5,999 nucleotides of DNA from Acidobacteriaceae bacterium (GTDB lineage: Bacteria; Acidobacteriota; Terriglobia; Terriglobales; Acidobacteriaceae): NCBI GenBank assembly GCA_003167305.1, contig PMTP01000152.1:13333-19331 (forward strand), written 5' to 3'. Both the position numbers and the translations under genes were made by a program. The notes beneath the pieces are model-generated. The model did no database searches. It worked only from the letters and a program-made list of their open reading frames with translations, and was not told the DNA's origin. Shown here one piece after another: positions 1-5,679 of the stretch (position 1 is its first letter; the number at the start of each line of letters is the position of its first letter).

Positions 1-456
1 GCCGGAGACGCATTCCTCTTTGGCCCGACCCAGGTCAGTGTTCTGGCGCCCTTCCGCGACTATCAGCCCGGCGCGGAGCCCACCAACAACGATTCGCTGG
101 TTCTGCACGTCGCCTACGGCGCTACTTCCGTTTTGTTGGAAGGCGACGCCGAGGCACCCATCGAGCAGGCGATGCTGGCAGAACCCGGACTAGCCAGCAC
201 ACTGCTGAAGGTAGGCCATCACGGCAGCATCACCTCGACGCGCCCCGAGTTTTTGGCCCGCGTGCACCCTGAGTGGGCCGTCATCTCCTGCGGCCTGCAC
301 AACCGCTACGGCCATCCCCGCACGGAAGTCCTGCAAGCACTGCAAGAGGCCAAGGTCCGCACCTTCAGCACCGACATCAACGGCGCGGTCTGCTTCCGCC
401 TCGACGGCAAGACCACCACGGCGGATTATGGCTGCGGCTGGCGACCTGAGCCGTAA
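1..456 (+). CDS. comEC: ComEC/Rec2-type DNA internalisation protein, C-terminal metallo-beta-lactamase-like domain (partial, 5' end outside window)
   Basis: Reading frame 1 is open from the first base to the TAA at 454-456 and gives 151 residues. It carries the ordered signatures of the ComEC C-terminal domain (COG2333, metallo-beta-lactamase fold): NNDSLVL at residues 29-35, LLEGDAE at 45-51, LLKVGHHGS at 68-76 and NRYGHP at 101-106, followed by a TDINGAV strand at 124-130. In this family the Asp of GDAE and the HH pair are metal-site residues. Full ComEC is a polytopic inner-membrane channel that carries single-stranded DNA into the cytoplasm in natural transformation, and this domain is proposed to act as the nuclease that degrades the second strand. 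The membrane competence domain would lie upstream of the window and is not seen, so a stand-alone COG2333 hydrolase is the main alternative. The domain call is firm; the full-length identity is inferred. Confidence 0.8.
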   Translation, partial: AGDAFLFGPTQVSVLAPFRDYQPGAEPTNNDSLVLHVAYGATSVLLEGDAEAPIEQAMLAEPGLASTLLKVGHHGSITSTRPEFLARVHPEWAVISCGLHNRYGHPRTEVLQALQEAKVRTFSTDINGAVCFRLDGKTTTADYGCGWRPEP

Positions 457-462
457 TAGCCG

Positions 463-480
463 GTGCGGTTTTGTCCGCAT
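463..480 (+). other. short hairpin just after the comEC stop
   Basis: TGCGG at 464-468 pairs with CCGCA at 475-479 around the loop TTTTGT, and a flanking G-U pair is possible between 463 and 480. It lies 7 bases after the comEC stop codon, where a terminator would be expected, but no run of T follows it. It is therefore at best a weak transcript-end or RNA-stability element. It could also be chance in GC-rich DNA. Confidence 0.25.
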
Positions 481-562
481 GAGAATTGCCCCAAGCCCGA
501 AGGACCACTTACGTTTCCCTGGTTCTGTCTATTCGATACAGTCTTTCGCCGTCTATTTGGCA

Positions 563-568
563 TATAAT
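563..568 (+). promoter_or_regulatory. candidate -10 box of the cytochrome c gene
   Basis: A perfect TATAAT stands in a locally AT-rich patch of an otherwise GC-rich gap, 65 bases before the cytochrome start codon. No convincing -35 hexamer lies 16-18 bases upstream, so recognition may depend on the -10 alone or on an activator. Transcription from about position 575 would give a leader of roughly 60 nt containing the 594-616 hairpin and the Shine-Dalgarno site. This suggests that the cytochrome gene has its own promoter rather than depending on read-through from comEC. Confidence 0.5.
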
Positions 569-593
569 TCATCCGAGAAAATCATTCGACTGC

Positions 594-616
594 CAGATGC
601 CTTGTACCGGCATCTG
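594..616 (+). promoter_or_regulatory. perfect 8-bp hairpin in the cytochrome c leader
   Basis: CAGATGCC at 594-601 is exactly complementary to GGCATCTG at 609-616, with a 7-base loop at 602-608. A further G-C pair (592 with 618) is possible across one mismatch. The hairpin ends 6 bases before the AGGAGG ribosome-binding site and is not followed by T residues, so it does not look like a terminator. An mRNA-stabilising structure, a protein-binding site or a translation-control element would all fit; the sequence does not decide among them. Confidence 0.45.
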
Positions 617-622
617 TCGCCT

Positions 623-628
623 AGGAGG
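623..628 (+). promoter_or_regulatory. Shine-Dalgarno site of the cytochrome c gene
   Basis: AGGAGG, a full consensus anti-16S match, is separated by 5 bases from the ATG at 634. It fixes the start codon of the cytochrome gene and predicts efficient translation. Confidence 0.85.
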
Positions 629-633
629 CTACC

Positions 634-1116
634 ATGTTGAAGCCGTTGCTGTTCGTCTCTACTATTGTGCTATTTGGGATTACCGCCGCGTCCGCACCGG
701 GGCCTGAGCCGCAGAAAGCTGCCCCCGCTTCCGCCTCCGACCAAAAGAACTCGATCAAGTCTGCCGAAAAATCGCAGGCGCGCGCGAAGGAGCTTTATGG
801 GCAGGACTGCGCGATCTGCCATGGGAATACAGGAGATGGCAAGACCGATCTTGCCAAAGACATGGGAGTGACGCTCGGCGATTGGACCGATTCCAAAACG
901 CTGGCCGGCAAGCAGGAACAGGAGTTGTTTGACGCCATCCGTAACGGCAAAGGGAAGATGCCTCCCGAGGCCGTGGGCCGGGCCAAGGACGACGAAGTGC
1001 GAAGCCTCATCCATTACATTCGCAGCCTGGCCAAGCTGCAACCGGTCGCTGCGCCCGAAACGCCCGCCGCACCCGTTGTACCCGTAGCACCCGTCGCGCC
1101 CCCCGCGACTAACTAG
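634..1116 (+). CDS. secreted mono-heme c-type cytochrome (class I-like) with Pro/Ala/Val-rich tail
   Basis: The product is a 160-residue periplasmic electron carrier of unknown partner. Residues 1-21 form a Sec signal peptide: Lys3, a hydrophobic stretch, then an ASA-like cleavage site before PGPEP. A Pro/Ala/Ser/Lys-rich linker follows to about residue 50. The cytochrome fold starts at about residue 51, with one heme-attachment motif CAICH (59-63) followed by GNTGDGK. A likely distal heme ligand is Met109 in GKGKMP, and a C-terminal helix with DDEVRSLIHYIRSL closes the fold. This is the pattern of the cytochrome_C / CCC family. Residues 137-160 form a low-complexity PVAP-type tail that is not part of the heme fold. 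The start is set by AGGAGG 5 bases upstream. The gene is preceded by its own -10 box and is not clearly in an operon, so the context does not reveal its redox partner. The class is certain; its place in respiration is unknown. Confidence 0.92.
   Translation: MLKPLLFVSTIVLFGITAASAPGPEPQKAAPASASDQKNSIKSAEKSQARAKELYGQDCAICHGNTGDGKTDLAKDMGVTLGDWTDSKTLAGKQEQELFDAIRNGKGKMPPEAVGRAKDDEVRSLIHYIRSLAKLQPVAAPETPAAPVVPVAPVAPPATN
1070..1096 (+). repeat. three tandem 9-nt units in the cytochrome c tail
   Basis: CACCCGTTG, TACCCGTAG and CACCCGTCG follow each other without a gap. The common pattern is YACCCGTNG, with changes only at the first and eighth bases. The 9-nt length keeps the reading frame and encodes the Pro-Val-(Val/Ala) repeats of the low-complexity C-terminus. 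Slippage-type expansion of a short in-frame unit is the likely origin. Confidence 0.65.
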
Positions 1117-1310
1117 ACTTTATCGCAGACGCCTTGGATTGCCGGTGGCTGCGGATGGAGTTTTTCAGGTTCACGAAGTTCCTCGAGGAGTTCCGCAAGT
1201 TCTGCCTGTTTGCGGTAGCTCATTTCGAGGAAGCGTAGATCGACGGAGCACTTGTTGCGCTGCATGGCCCTTGGGAGCGGCCTCACCGGGGACTGCTTGA
1301 CGCTGCCCAC
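1113..1310 (-). pseudogene. doubtful small ORF, possibly a degraded fragment of an S53 (pro-kumamolisin) prodomain
   Basis: This 65-codon minus-strand frame fills most of the convergent gap between the cytochrome and the TonB-dependent receptor. It begins with GTG, has no Shine-Dalgarno upstream and ends in a TAG that overlaps the cytochrome stop. The peptide contains PLPRAM, VDLRFLEM and the helix-like QAELAELLEEL followed by a Pro. From memory of the family, the order resembles the pro-kumamolisin activation domain of S53 peptidases, which runs from an HPLAR-like start through a hydrophobic strand and a QQ/AEL-LL helix to a DP-SPxYHxWLTP motif. In a shifted minus frame (1142-1162) NSIRSHR stands where SPxYHxW would be expected. 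No catalytic domain follows. The frame may be a gene relic, an unrelated small protein or noncoding DNA; I recognise nothing with certainty. Confidence 0.22.
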
Positions 1311-1401
1311 GACCCGTTGCAGAGGAGGTCCGCGCGATCCTTCTAACTCCGTTCATCGGTCTTTGAATGAGCATCAAGAATCCGAGCCGCGGAGCAAACT
1401 C

Positions 1402-4400
1402 CTAGAACCTCATTCTCAGCCCAAACTGGAACTGCCGCTCGCGGTAGAAGTTGGTTGCGTTGATGTTCAGCGGCTGCCCGAAGGCCGTGGTGTTGGTCTT
1501 CAGTCCGGTGAGGAAGTTCAGTGTCGGAAGCGCGCCCGATGTGCTGCCGGGTTCGAGATAATAGCCGGTCGTTTCCAGCTCGGTTACGTTCTGGTGATTG
1601 AGAAGGTTGAAGCTCTCGGCCAGCAGCTCCAACTGCCGCATCTTGCCCAGGTCGAAGCGCTTGCCCAGCCGCAGATCGGCCTTCCAGGTTCCCGGATAGC
1701 GGTAGGTATTGCGACCAATGTTATAGACAAGGTTATCGTTGCCCATGCCGTAGACCCGGTTGTCGCCGCCCGAGCCGTTTATGCCCGGGCCCAGTCCCAC
1801 GATGGCCGCGCCGTTGACAAACTCCTCCGGCAGCGAGCCCGAGGTGCGCATGGTGTAAGGCAATCCGCTGCGGGCTTGCAGGACGCCTGACAGCATCCAG
1901 CCGTTGCCATACTTCCCGGCCCGGCCACGCAGCTTCCACGGCGTCTCATAGACGGCCATCGCGCCGAAGGAGTGGCGTATGTCCAGGTTACTGACGCCGT
2001 ACTCCAGTCCGAAGTCAGACGGGTCCAGCACGTCGTTGCCCGCCGGCTGCGAGCTCTCGTTGGGATTCCAGTCCATTGCGTGCGCATAAGTGTAATGGGC
2101 GTGCAGGCTCAGCCCCCGCCGGCCATAGCGTTCGACCTTGAGCATCCCTGCCTCATAGGTCGAGTTGGCCCGGCTCTCGATTTGGGTGATCTGCTGGTAA
2201 TCCGGGTTGAGCCGCCCACACTGGCCAGCAAGGTTCAATTGCGAGCTACTGGGACAATCCGCCGAAGGCCAGGAGGCGTAGAAGGGAACCGTGATCTGTG
2301 TGGCCTTGATGGGGCCGGCGCCGGTTGCGTCTTCTACGGCATAGGTGATCTTCCCCGGATTGACTGCGGGATCGAAGTTTGTATCGATGGAGATGGGCAG
2401 CCGGCGGCCCAGGCTCACCATCGAGCTAGCGGTCACCTCCACGTGGCCGGGCAGCGTCTCTTCGACGGCTGCAACAATCTGATTCACCTCAGGATTGCGG
2501 AAAATCCCCGCAAACTCCACCGCGCTGGGCTTGATGACGCTGCCCGGCACGCCGGCCAGCACGTAAGGAAACGGCGGCGCGCCGCCGGTGTGGTATTGTT
2601 CGTCGTCGGTGGGCCGCATGAAGAAGCTAAGGTCTCCGTTGAGCGAGCCGGTCTGGGTCAGCGCCGTTTCCAGCGTCGAGTTCTCCGTGCGCCCATAGTA
2701 GATTCCGTAGCCCAATCGCAGCACCGGCCAATGCTTTTCACCCGTGCCCACGGCCAGGCCTAACCGCGGAGCCCAGTTGTTGCCCAGGGCGGGCAGCTTT
2801 TCCGTAAGCGGAAGCTCTGTGTTCCTGAGCGCGGTGAGCGATGGAGGCTTCTGCTCGCGCTCCCATCGCAAGCCGAGGGAGAGAACCACCAGTTTGTTTG
2901 CTTGCCACTGGGCGGTCGCATAACCTGCCCAGTCATTGGTGCTCAAACGCCAATCGGTGGGGCCCATGGTCTGCGAGTAGTATGAGTAGCAGGGCAGGTT
3001 GCCTAGCCCGCGCAGCCCGCCTGCCGAGTCGCGCCACACCGTGCCCGTTTCGTCGCAGTTGTGCTGGTTATAAGGGTCGAGTGCATCGCTCAGCCCAAAC
3101 TTTTCGAAGACCAGCGCGTCGGAGGCGAAGTTTTCCACGTTGGAGTAGGTATATGTGCCGGTCTGGTTGCGTAGCAGGCTGATTGCGTCAGCATTGTGGC
3201 TCCCATTGAAACCAGCCCTCACCAGCAGGTTGCCGCGAATCCAGTCAACTGATTCCTGCCCCTGGTAGAGGTGCTCATCCGGGTAGCTGCCCGTTCCGAA
3301 GCGCGATGGATTGCCGATGGTGAAGCCGTAGCGATTGTCGACAACGATCTGCGGCAACTGGCCGTACGCATTTCCGGTGAGAAAGGTGTGCTCAATGGCT
3401 GAGGGAGTCGAAGGCCGCGCTTCCTGGATGGTCCGCCCGGCCGAGGCCTGGGTCACGGCCAGCAGGTTAGGGGTCAGGAAAGCCTCCCAGCGGCCCAGCA
3501 GCCACTCCTCACTGGCCTTGGTAGTTCCGAAGCTGTGATTGCCGTAGGTCTCCGAGACGCGCGTCAGCCCTCCGCCGGGCGAATTCCAATCAGCGCCGAT
3601 GCCTTCCAGCGTAAAGCGATAGCGCTCCGTCGCCTGCCAATCGAGACGGCTAAAACCAGTCCACTGCCGAGCCGTGCGCGGAGCCGGGCCAAGCAGCCCG
3701 TCGAGAGGCCAGCCTGATGGACAATTTAGACTTGACCCGCTCGGCATTCCGACCAATGTTTCCAACATACAGGAATAAGCCTTGACACCCTCGGCTACCG
3801 GATTGTTGCTACTCAGTCCAAGTCGTGCGCTCAGCACCTGCATCTGGTCATTCGAGGGCTGGGCAAAAAACCCGGTTGGGGAACAAGGGGGGATCTCACA
3901 TACGCTCGGAGGTAGGTAGGAATGTTTCACCATCGAGACTCCCGCATCGTTGCGGTTATAGCCATCGAGAGCGGCAAACCAAAAGAGCTTGTCGCGGCGA
4001 ATCCGGCTGCCCACGCCGATGCCCCAGGTGGTTTCGTGGTCCGGCGGGGTGTAGGATTCCGGCGTTCCACCTAAGCCATTATCAAAAACCGGAATGGTGT
4101 TCTCCACAGCTGGCGCAGTCTCTGTGATCCACTGCGTAAAGGGATTCCGAGAGCCCCAGGTGTTCTGGCGATCAAAGAGAAATCCCTGCCCATGCAGCTC
4201 ATTGGCGCCGCGCTCGGTCTGCACGTTCATGCGCCCGCCAACTGCACGGGCTTCAGCGGCCTCCACGTTGCCGGCCGCCGTCTGCAACGCGCGGATCGCC
4301 GCCTCGCTGATGGCAAGTCCATGCCCTCCGGCTCCCATTTGCGCCATTCCGGCTGGTCCGGCCCCGCCTTGTCCCAACGTTCCTTGCCCAGAGGAACCCT

Positions 4401-5415
4401 GCCCTGATCCATTGGTCGGGCCAAAGGCCAGGTTCATGCCCACTCCATCCACTGCAATCTCGGCCGGCTGCAGGCCCGCGCCCCGCAGCGAGATTTGCGC
4501 CTGACCTCCAGCCGGGGTGACGGAGGTGGGCGTATTGTCCAGTACAAAATCCTGCCAGCGCCGCCCGCTCACGGGCAGCGCCTGCAACTCGGCGGCGCTC
4601 ATCGTCGTAGTCATAGCGGGCGAGGCCGGGCCGCTCTGCTGAGTGGTGCCCGGAACCGGCTTCAGCGGAGGCAGCGCGGGTACCCCAGGTCTCGCTTCTG
4701 AGACCTGTGTACCATTCGCGGCTGTGAGAGCCGAAGTTGAAGCCGCAGCCGCTGGCTGCGTGGGAACCGGCCAGCTTCGTCCGCTTAGGGACAGCGTCTG
4801 CAGGGGCTCGGTGGCCAGCGTGACGTTCAACTCGGGAGTCGTGGTCTGAGGAACCTCCACGCTCATTCGCCGCCCGCGCAAGAGAAGCCGCAGCAACGGC
4901 TCAGTGGCCAAAGCGGTGTCACTCAACGGCAGAGTCTCCGGCTCAAGAACTGGCCGGTTGATTCGGAGCCGAGCTTCAACCTTGGGTGGTTCTTCGCCGT
5001 GTATCACCGTCAGGATGGGGCTGGGCGCAAGCGGTGCAAACTCCATCGCCGTCTGCACCCGCGCTTCGTGGCAGGCGTCCACCACGATGCCCTCCACCTG
5101 ACCGCTTCCCAGTTGCGGACTCTCGGCCTCCAGCGTGTACTCGCCCGGCGCCAGTCCGCTGAACCGGTAAGCCCCATTTTTTGTGGTGGTGGCGCGCGCT
5201 GCCTCCGCACCGGTGGCTTGGTTGCGCAGTACCACCGTTACGCCTACCAGAGGCTTCGAGTGCAGGTCGGTCAGTTTGCCGGCGAGCGATCCGGACGATA
5301 CGGTTTGGGTGCTTTGGGACTCTTGGTCCGATTGGCTAAAACCCACCGTCCCCGTGCCTATGAGGAGCACGGCTACCGCCAGCGACTTCGTCCAATCGCA
5401 CCCTAACCCTGCCAT
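1402..5415 (-). CDS. Oar-like TonB-dependent outer-membrane receptor with carboxypeptidase-regulatory-like N-terminal domain
   Basis: The product is a 1337-residue outer-membrane protein, in the usual size range of acidobacterial Oar-like receptors or somewhat above it. I chose the ATG at 5415 because AGGGGA stands 4 bases upstream and the next residues form a signal peptide (hydrophobic SLAVAVLLIGTGTVGF, cleavage near FSQ at 26-28). An open extension back to a GTG at 5538 lacks a ribosome site and is unlikely to be translated. Residues about 42-125 are a CarboxypepD_reg-like beta-sandwich with the NGAYRFSGLAPGEYTL signature. Residues 126-273 are a Pro/Ala/Thr-rich linker with motif repeats. 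The plug starts near 274 (ELQALPVSGRRWQDF) and continues through ISLRGAG and EIAVDGVGMN (about 308-328), a Gly-rich insert (336-366) and GANELHGQGFLFDRQNT (403-419). The remainder is the beta-barrel, with the family motif NLDIRHSFGAMAVYETPW (1143-1160) and a C-terminal Phe (GLRMRF) as used for outer-membrane insertion. The substrate is unknown; no clear TonB box is visible. It stands alone, convergent with the cytochrome and divergent from obg. Confidence 0.93.
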   Translation of the reverse strand: MAGLGCDWTKSLAVAVLLIGTGTVGFSQSDQESQSTQTVSSGSLAGKLTDLHSKPLVGVTVVLRNQATGAEAARATTTKNGAYRFSGLAPGEYTLEAESPQLGSGQVEGIVVDACHEARVQTAMEFAPLAPSPILTVIHGEEPPKVEARLRINRPVLEPETLPLSDTALATEPLLRLLLRGRRMSVEVPQTTTPELNVTLATEPLQTLSLSGRSWPVPTQPAAAASTSALTAANGTQVSEARPGVPALPPLKPVPGTTQQSGPASPAMTTTMSAAELQALPVSGRRWQDFVLDNTPTSVTPAGGQAQISLRGAGLQPAEIAVDGVGMNLAFGPTNGSGQGSSGQGTLGQGGAGPAGMAQMGAGGHGLAISEAAIRALQTAAGNVEAAEARAVGGRMNVQTERGANELHGQGFLFDRQNTWGSRNPFTQWITETAPAVENTIPVFDNGLGGTPESYTPPDHETTWGIGVGSRIRRDKLFWFAALDGYNRNDAGVSMVKHSYLPPSVCEIPPCSPTGFFAQPSNDQMQVLSARLGLSSNNPVAEGVKAYSCMLETLVGMPSGSSLNCPSGWPLDGLLGPAPRTARQWTGFSRLDWQATERYRFTLEGIGADWNSPGGGLTRVSETYGNHSFGTTKASEEWLLGRWEAFLTPNLLAVTQASAGRTIQEARPSTPSAIEHTFLTGNAYGQLPQIVVDNRYGFTIGNPSRFGTGSYPDEHLYQGQESVDWIRGNLLVRAGFNGSHNADAISLLRNQTGTYTYSNVENFASDALVFEKFGLSDALDPYNQHNCDETGTVWRDSAGGLRGLGNLPCYSYYSQTMGPTDWRLSTNDWAGYATAQWQANKLVVLSLGLRWEREQKPPSLTALRNTELPLTEKLPALGNNWAPRLGLAVGTGEKHWPVLRLGYGIYYGRTENSTLETALTQTGSLNGDLSFFMRPTDDEQYHTGGAPPFPYVLAGVPGSVIKPSAVEFAGIFRNPEVNQIVAAVEETLPGHVEVTASSMVSLGRRLPISIDTNFDPAVNPGKITYAVEDATGAGPIKATQITVPFYASWPSADCPSSSQLNLAGQCGRLNPDYQQITQIESRANSTYEAGMLKVERYGRRGLSLHAHYTYAHAMDWNPNESSQPAGNDVLDPSDFGLEYGVSNLDIRHSFGAMAVYETPWKLRGRAGKYGNGWMLSGVLQARSGLPYTMRTSGSLPEEFVNGAAIVGLGPGINGSGGDNRVYGMGNDNLVYNIGRNTYRYPGTWKADLRLGKRFDLGKMRQLELLAESFNLLNHQNVTELETTGYYLEPGSTSGALPTLNFLTGLKTNTTAFGQPLNINATNFYRERQFQFGLRMRF
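4318..4410 (-). other. glycine-rich insert in the receptor plug (residues 336-366)
   Basis: Between the DGVGMN strand and the AIRALQT helix of the plug lies a stretch that is about half Gly, with Gln, Ser and Ala, including GQGSSGQGTLGQGG. It corresponds to a part of Oar-like plugs that usually holds a short variable loop. It is in frame, with no sign of a frameshift around it. A flexible loop on the periplasmic or channel side of the plug is the simplest reading. Confidence 0.6.
4528..4914 (-). repeat. three degenerate copies of the plug-start motif in the receptor linker
   Basis: Copy 1 (residues 168-189, bases 4849-4914) reads LATEPLLRLLLRGRRMSV. Copy 2 (199-220, bases 4756-4821) reads LATEPLQTLSLSGRSWPV. 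Copy 3 (274-296, bases 4528-4596) reads AAELQALPVSGRRWQDFV. Copies 1 and 2 are offset by exactly 31 residues and share the identical hexapeptide LATEPL, although with different codons. Copy 3 is the true plug motif, equivalent to the LPLNGRNWQDL-type segment of this family. The other two lie in the linker where no second plug is expected. Confidence 0.6.
5041..5292 (-). other. carboxypeptidase-regulatory-like domain of the receptor (residues about 42-125)
   Basis: The segment runs from GSLAGKLTDLHSKPLVGVTV through the NGAYRFSGLAPGEYTL turn to the VQTAMEF strand. This is the typical seven-strand beta-sandwich pattern of the CarboxypepD_reg family found at the N-terminus of Oar-like and SusC-like outer-membrane proteins. 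It would sit in the periplasm ahead of the plug. Its exact role is not settled; contact with TonB or peptidoglycan-side partners has been considered. A lone Cys at residue 115 lies in it. Confidence 0.8.
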
Positions 5416-5426
5416 CGAGTCCCCTG
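5416..5426 (-). promoter_or_regulatory. ribosome-binding site that decides the receptor start
   Basis: On the minus strand AGGGGA (bases 5425-5420) is followed by CTCG and then the ATG at 5415. The 4-base spacing is slightly short but usable. It supports this ATG, directly ahead of a signal peptide, over the GTG at 5538, where the GGAGG sequence overlaps the would-be start codon instead of preceding it. Confidence 0.6.
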
Positions 5427-5595
5427 CTCGCGGCAGACTCTGGGAAAGCTGCTCAACGCTTCTGCTTCGGCCCGCTCTCGCGGCAGGTCCGGATGAGGCA
5501 GAACCCTCTGGCCAATAGGAGAGAGAAATTTCCTCCACTGGCCGTTCTAATTACCCCAACAGACACGTTGCAAGAGATTCTAAGCCCTTCTCCGG

Positions 5596-5601
5596 TAAAA
5601 T
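5596..5601 (+). promoter_or_regulatory. candidate -10 box of obg
   Basis: TAAAAT differs from TATAAT at one base and stands in the divergent gap 79 bases before the obg start. No good -35 hexamer is found at normal spacing; TTGCAA at 5568-5573 is 22 bases away. If it is used, transcription would begin near 5608 and the leader would include the 5635-5658 hairpin. The same TTGCAA is a palindrome and, read on the minus strand, has TTAGAA 17 bases downstream, a weak candidate promoter for the receptor gene. Confidence 0.3.
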
Positions 5602-5634
5602 GAAAAGAAGGCATCTCGGATTTGGTCTCATTCG

Positions 5635-5667
5635 TAGGCAGTGAAGCACGATTGCCTGTTTTCTGTT
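5635..5667 (+). terminator. terminator-like hairpin in the obg leader (possible attenuator)
   Basis: TAGGCAGT at 5635-5642 pairs with ATTGCCTG at 5651-5658, giving eight pairs of which two are G-U, with the 8-base loop GAAGCACG. The stem is followed at once by TTTTCTGTT. This has the form of a small intrinsic terminator on the plus strand, placed 22 bases before the obg ATG. No gene on the plus strand ends just upstream, so if it works it would be an attenuator in the leader. The stem is short and modest in GC, so chance is possible. Confidence 0.33.
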
Positions 5668-5679
5668 CCCTGGTTTCCC

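Larger units (their letters stand above)
5416..5679. other. divergent gap between the receptor and obg
   Basis: This gap must carry the promoters of both genes. Visible in it are the TAAAAT box (5596-5601), the terminator-like hairpin (5635-5667), the palindromic TTGCAA (5568-5573) and a GGAGG sequence on the minus strand at 5537-5533. No RNA gene or recognisable operator was seen. The part next to the receptor (5416-5538) is open in the receptor frame, but its translation (rich in Ser, Gly, Ala and Arg) looks noncoding. Confidence 0.6.

Noticed and set aside
190..480. Minus-strand open frame overlapping the comEC end
   Set aside because: It is antisense to the conserved metallo-beta-lactamase-like domain and has no recognisable content.
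428..707. Small plus-strand frames across the comEC-cytochrome gap
   Set aside because: They overlap both neighbouring genes in other frames, lack ribosome sites and cover the promoter and leader signals.
670..1041. Minus-strand 123-codon frame overlapping the cytochrome c gene
   Set aside because: It is antisense to a gene with a clear signal peptide, heme motif and Shine-Dalgarno; no family resemblance was seen.
1113..1116. CTAG shared by the cytochrome stop (plus) and the small minus-strand ORF stop
   Set aside because: CTAG is its own reverse complement, so a TAG on one strand preceded by C always makes a TAG on the other. The overlap alone is not evidence that the minus-strand ORF is real.
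1180..1189. 10-base perfect palindrome TCCTCGAGGA in the convergent gap
   Set aside because: It has no loop to form an RNA hairpin and no T tract, and it falls inside the possible gene relic; a short palindrome of this length is easily chance.
1252..2763. Long plus-strand open frames at 1252-1890 and 1972-2763
   Set aside because: They lie largely antisense to the receptor gene, whose protein matches a known family over its whole length. High GC content at third codon positions commonly keeps the opposite strand open; the translations resemble no family and lack ribosome sites.
5416..5538. 41-residue N-terminal extension of the receptor from a GTG at 5538
   Set aside because: The GGAGG overlaps the GTG instead of preceding it, the extra residues would bury the signal peptide, and an ATG with a suitably placed AGGGGA directly precedes that signal peptide.
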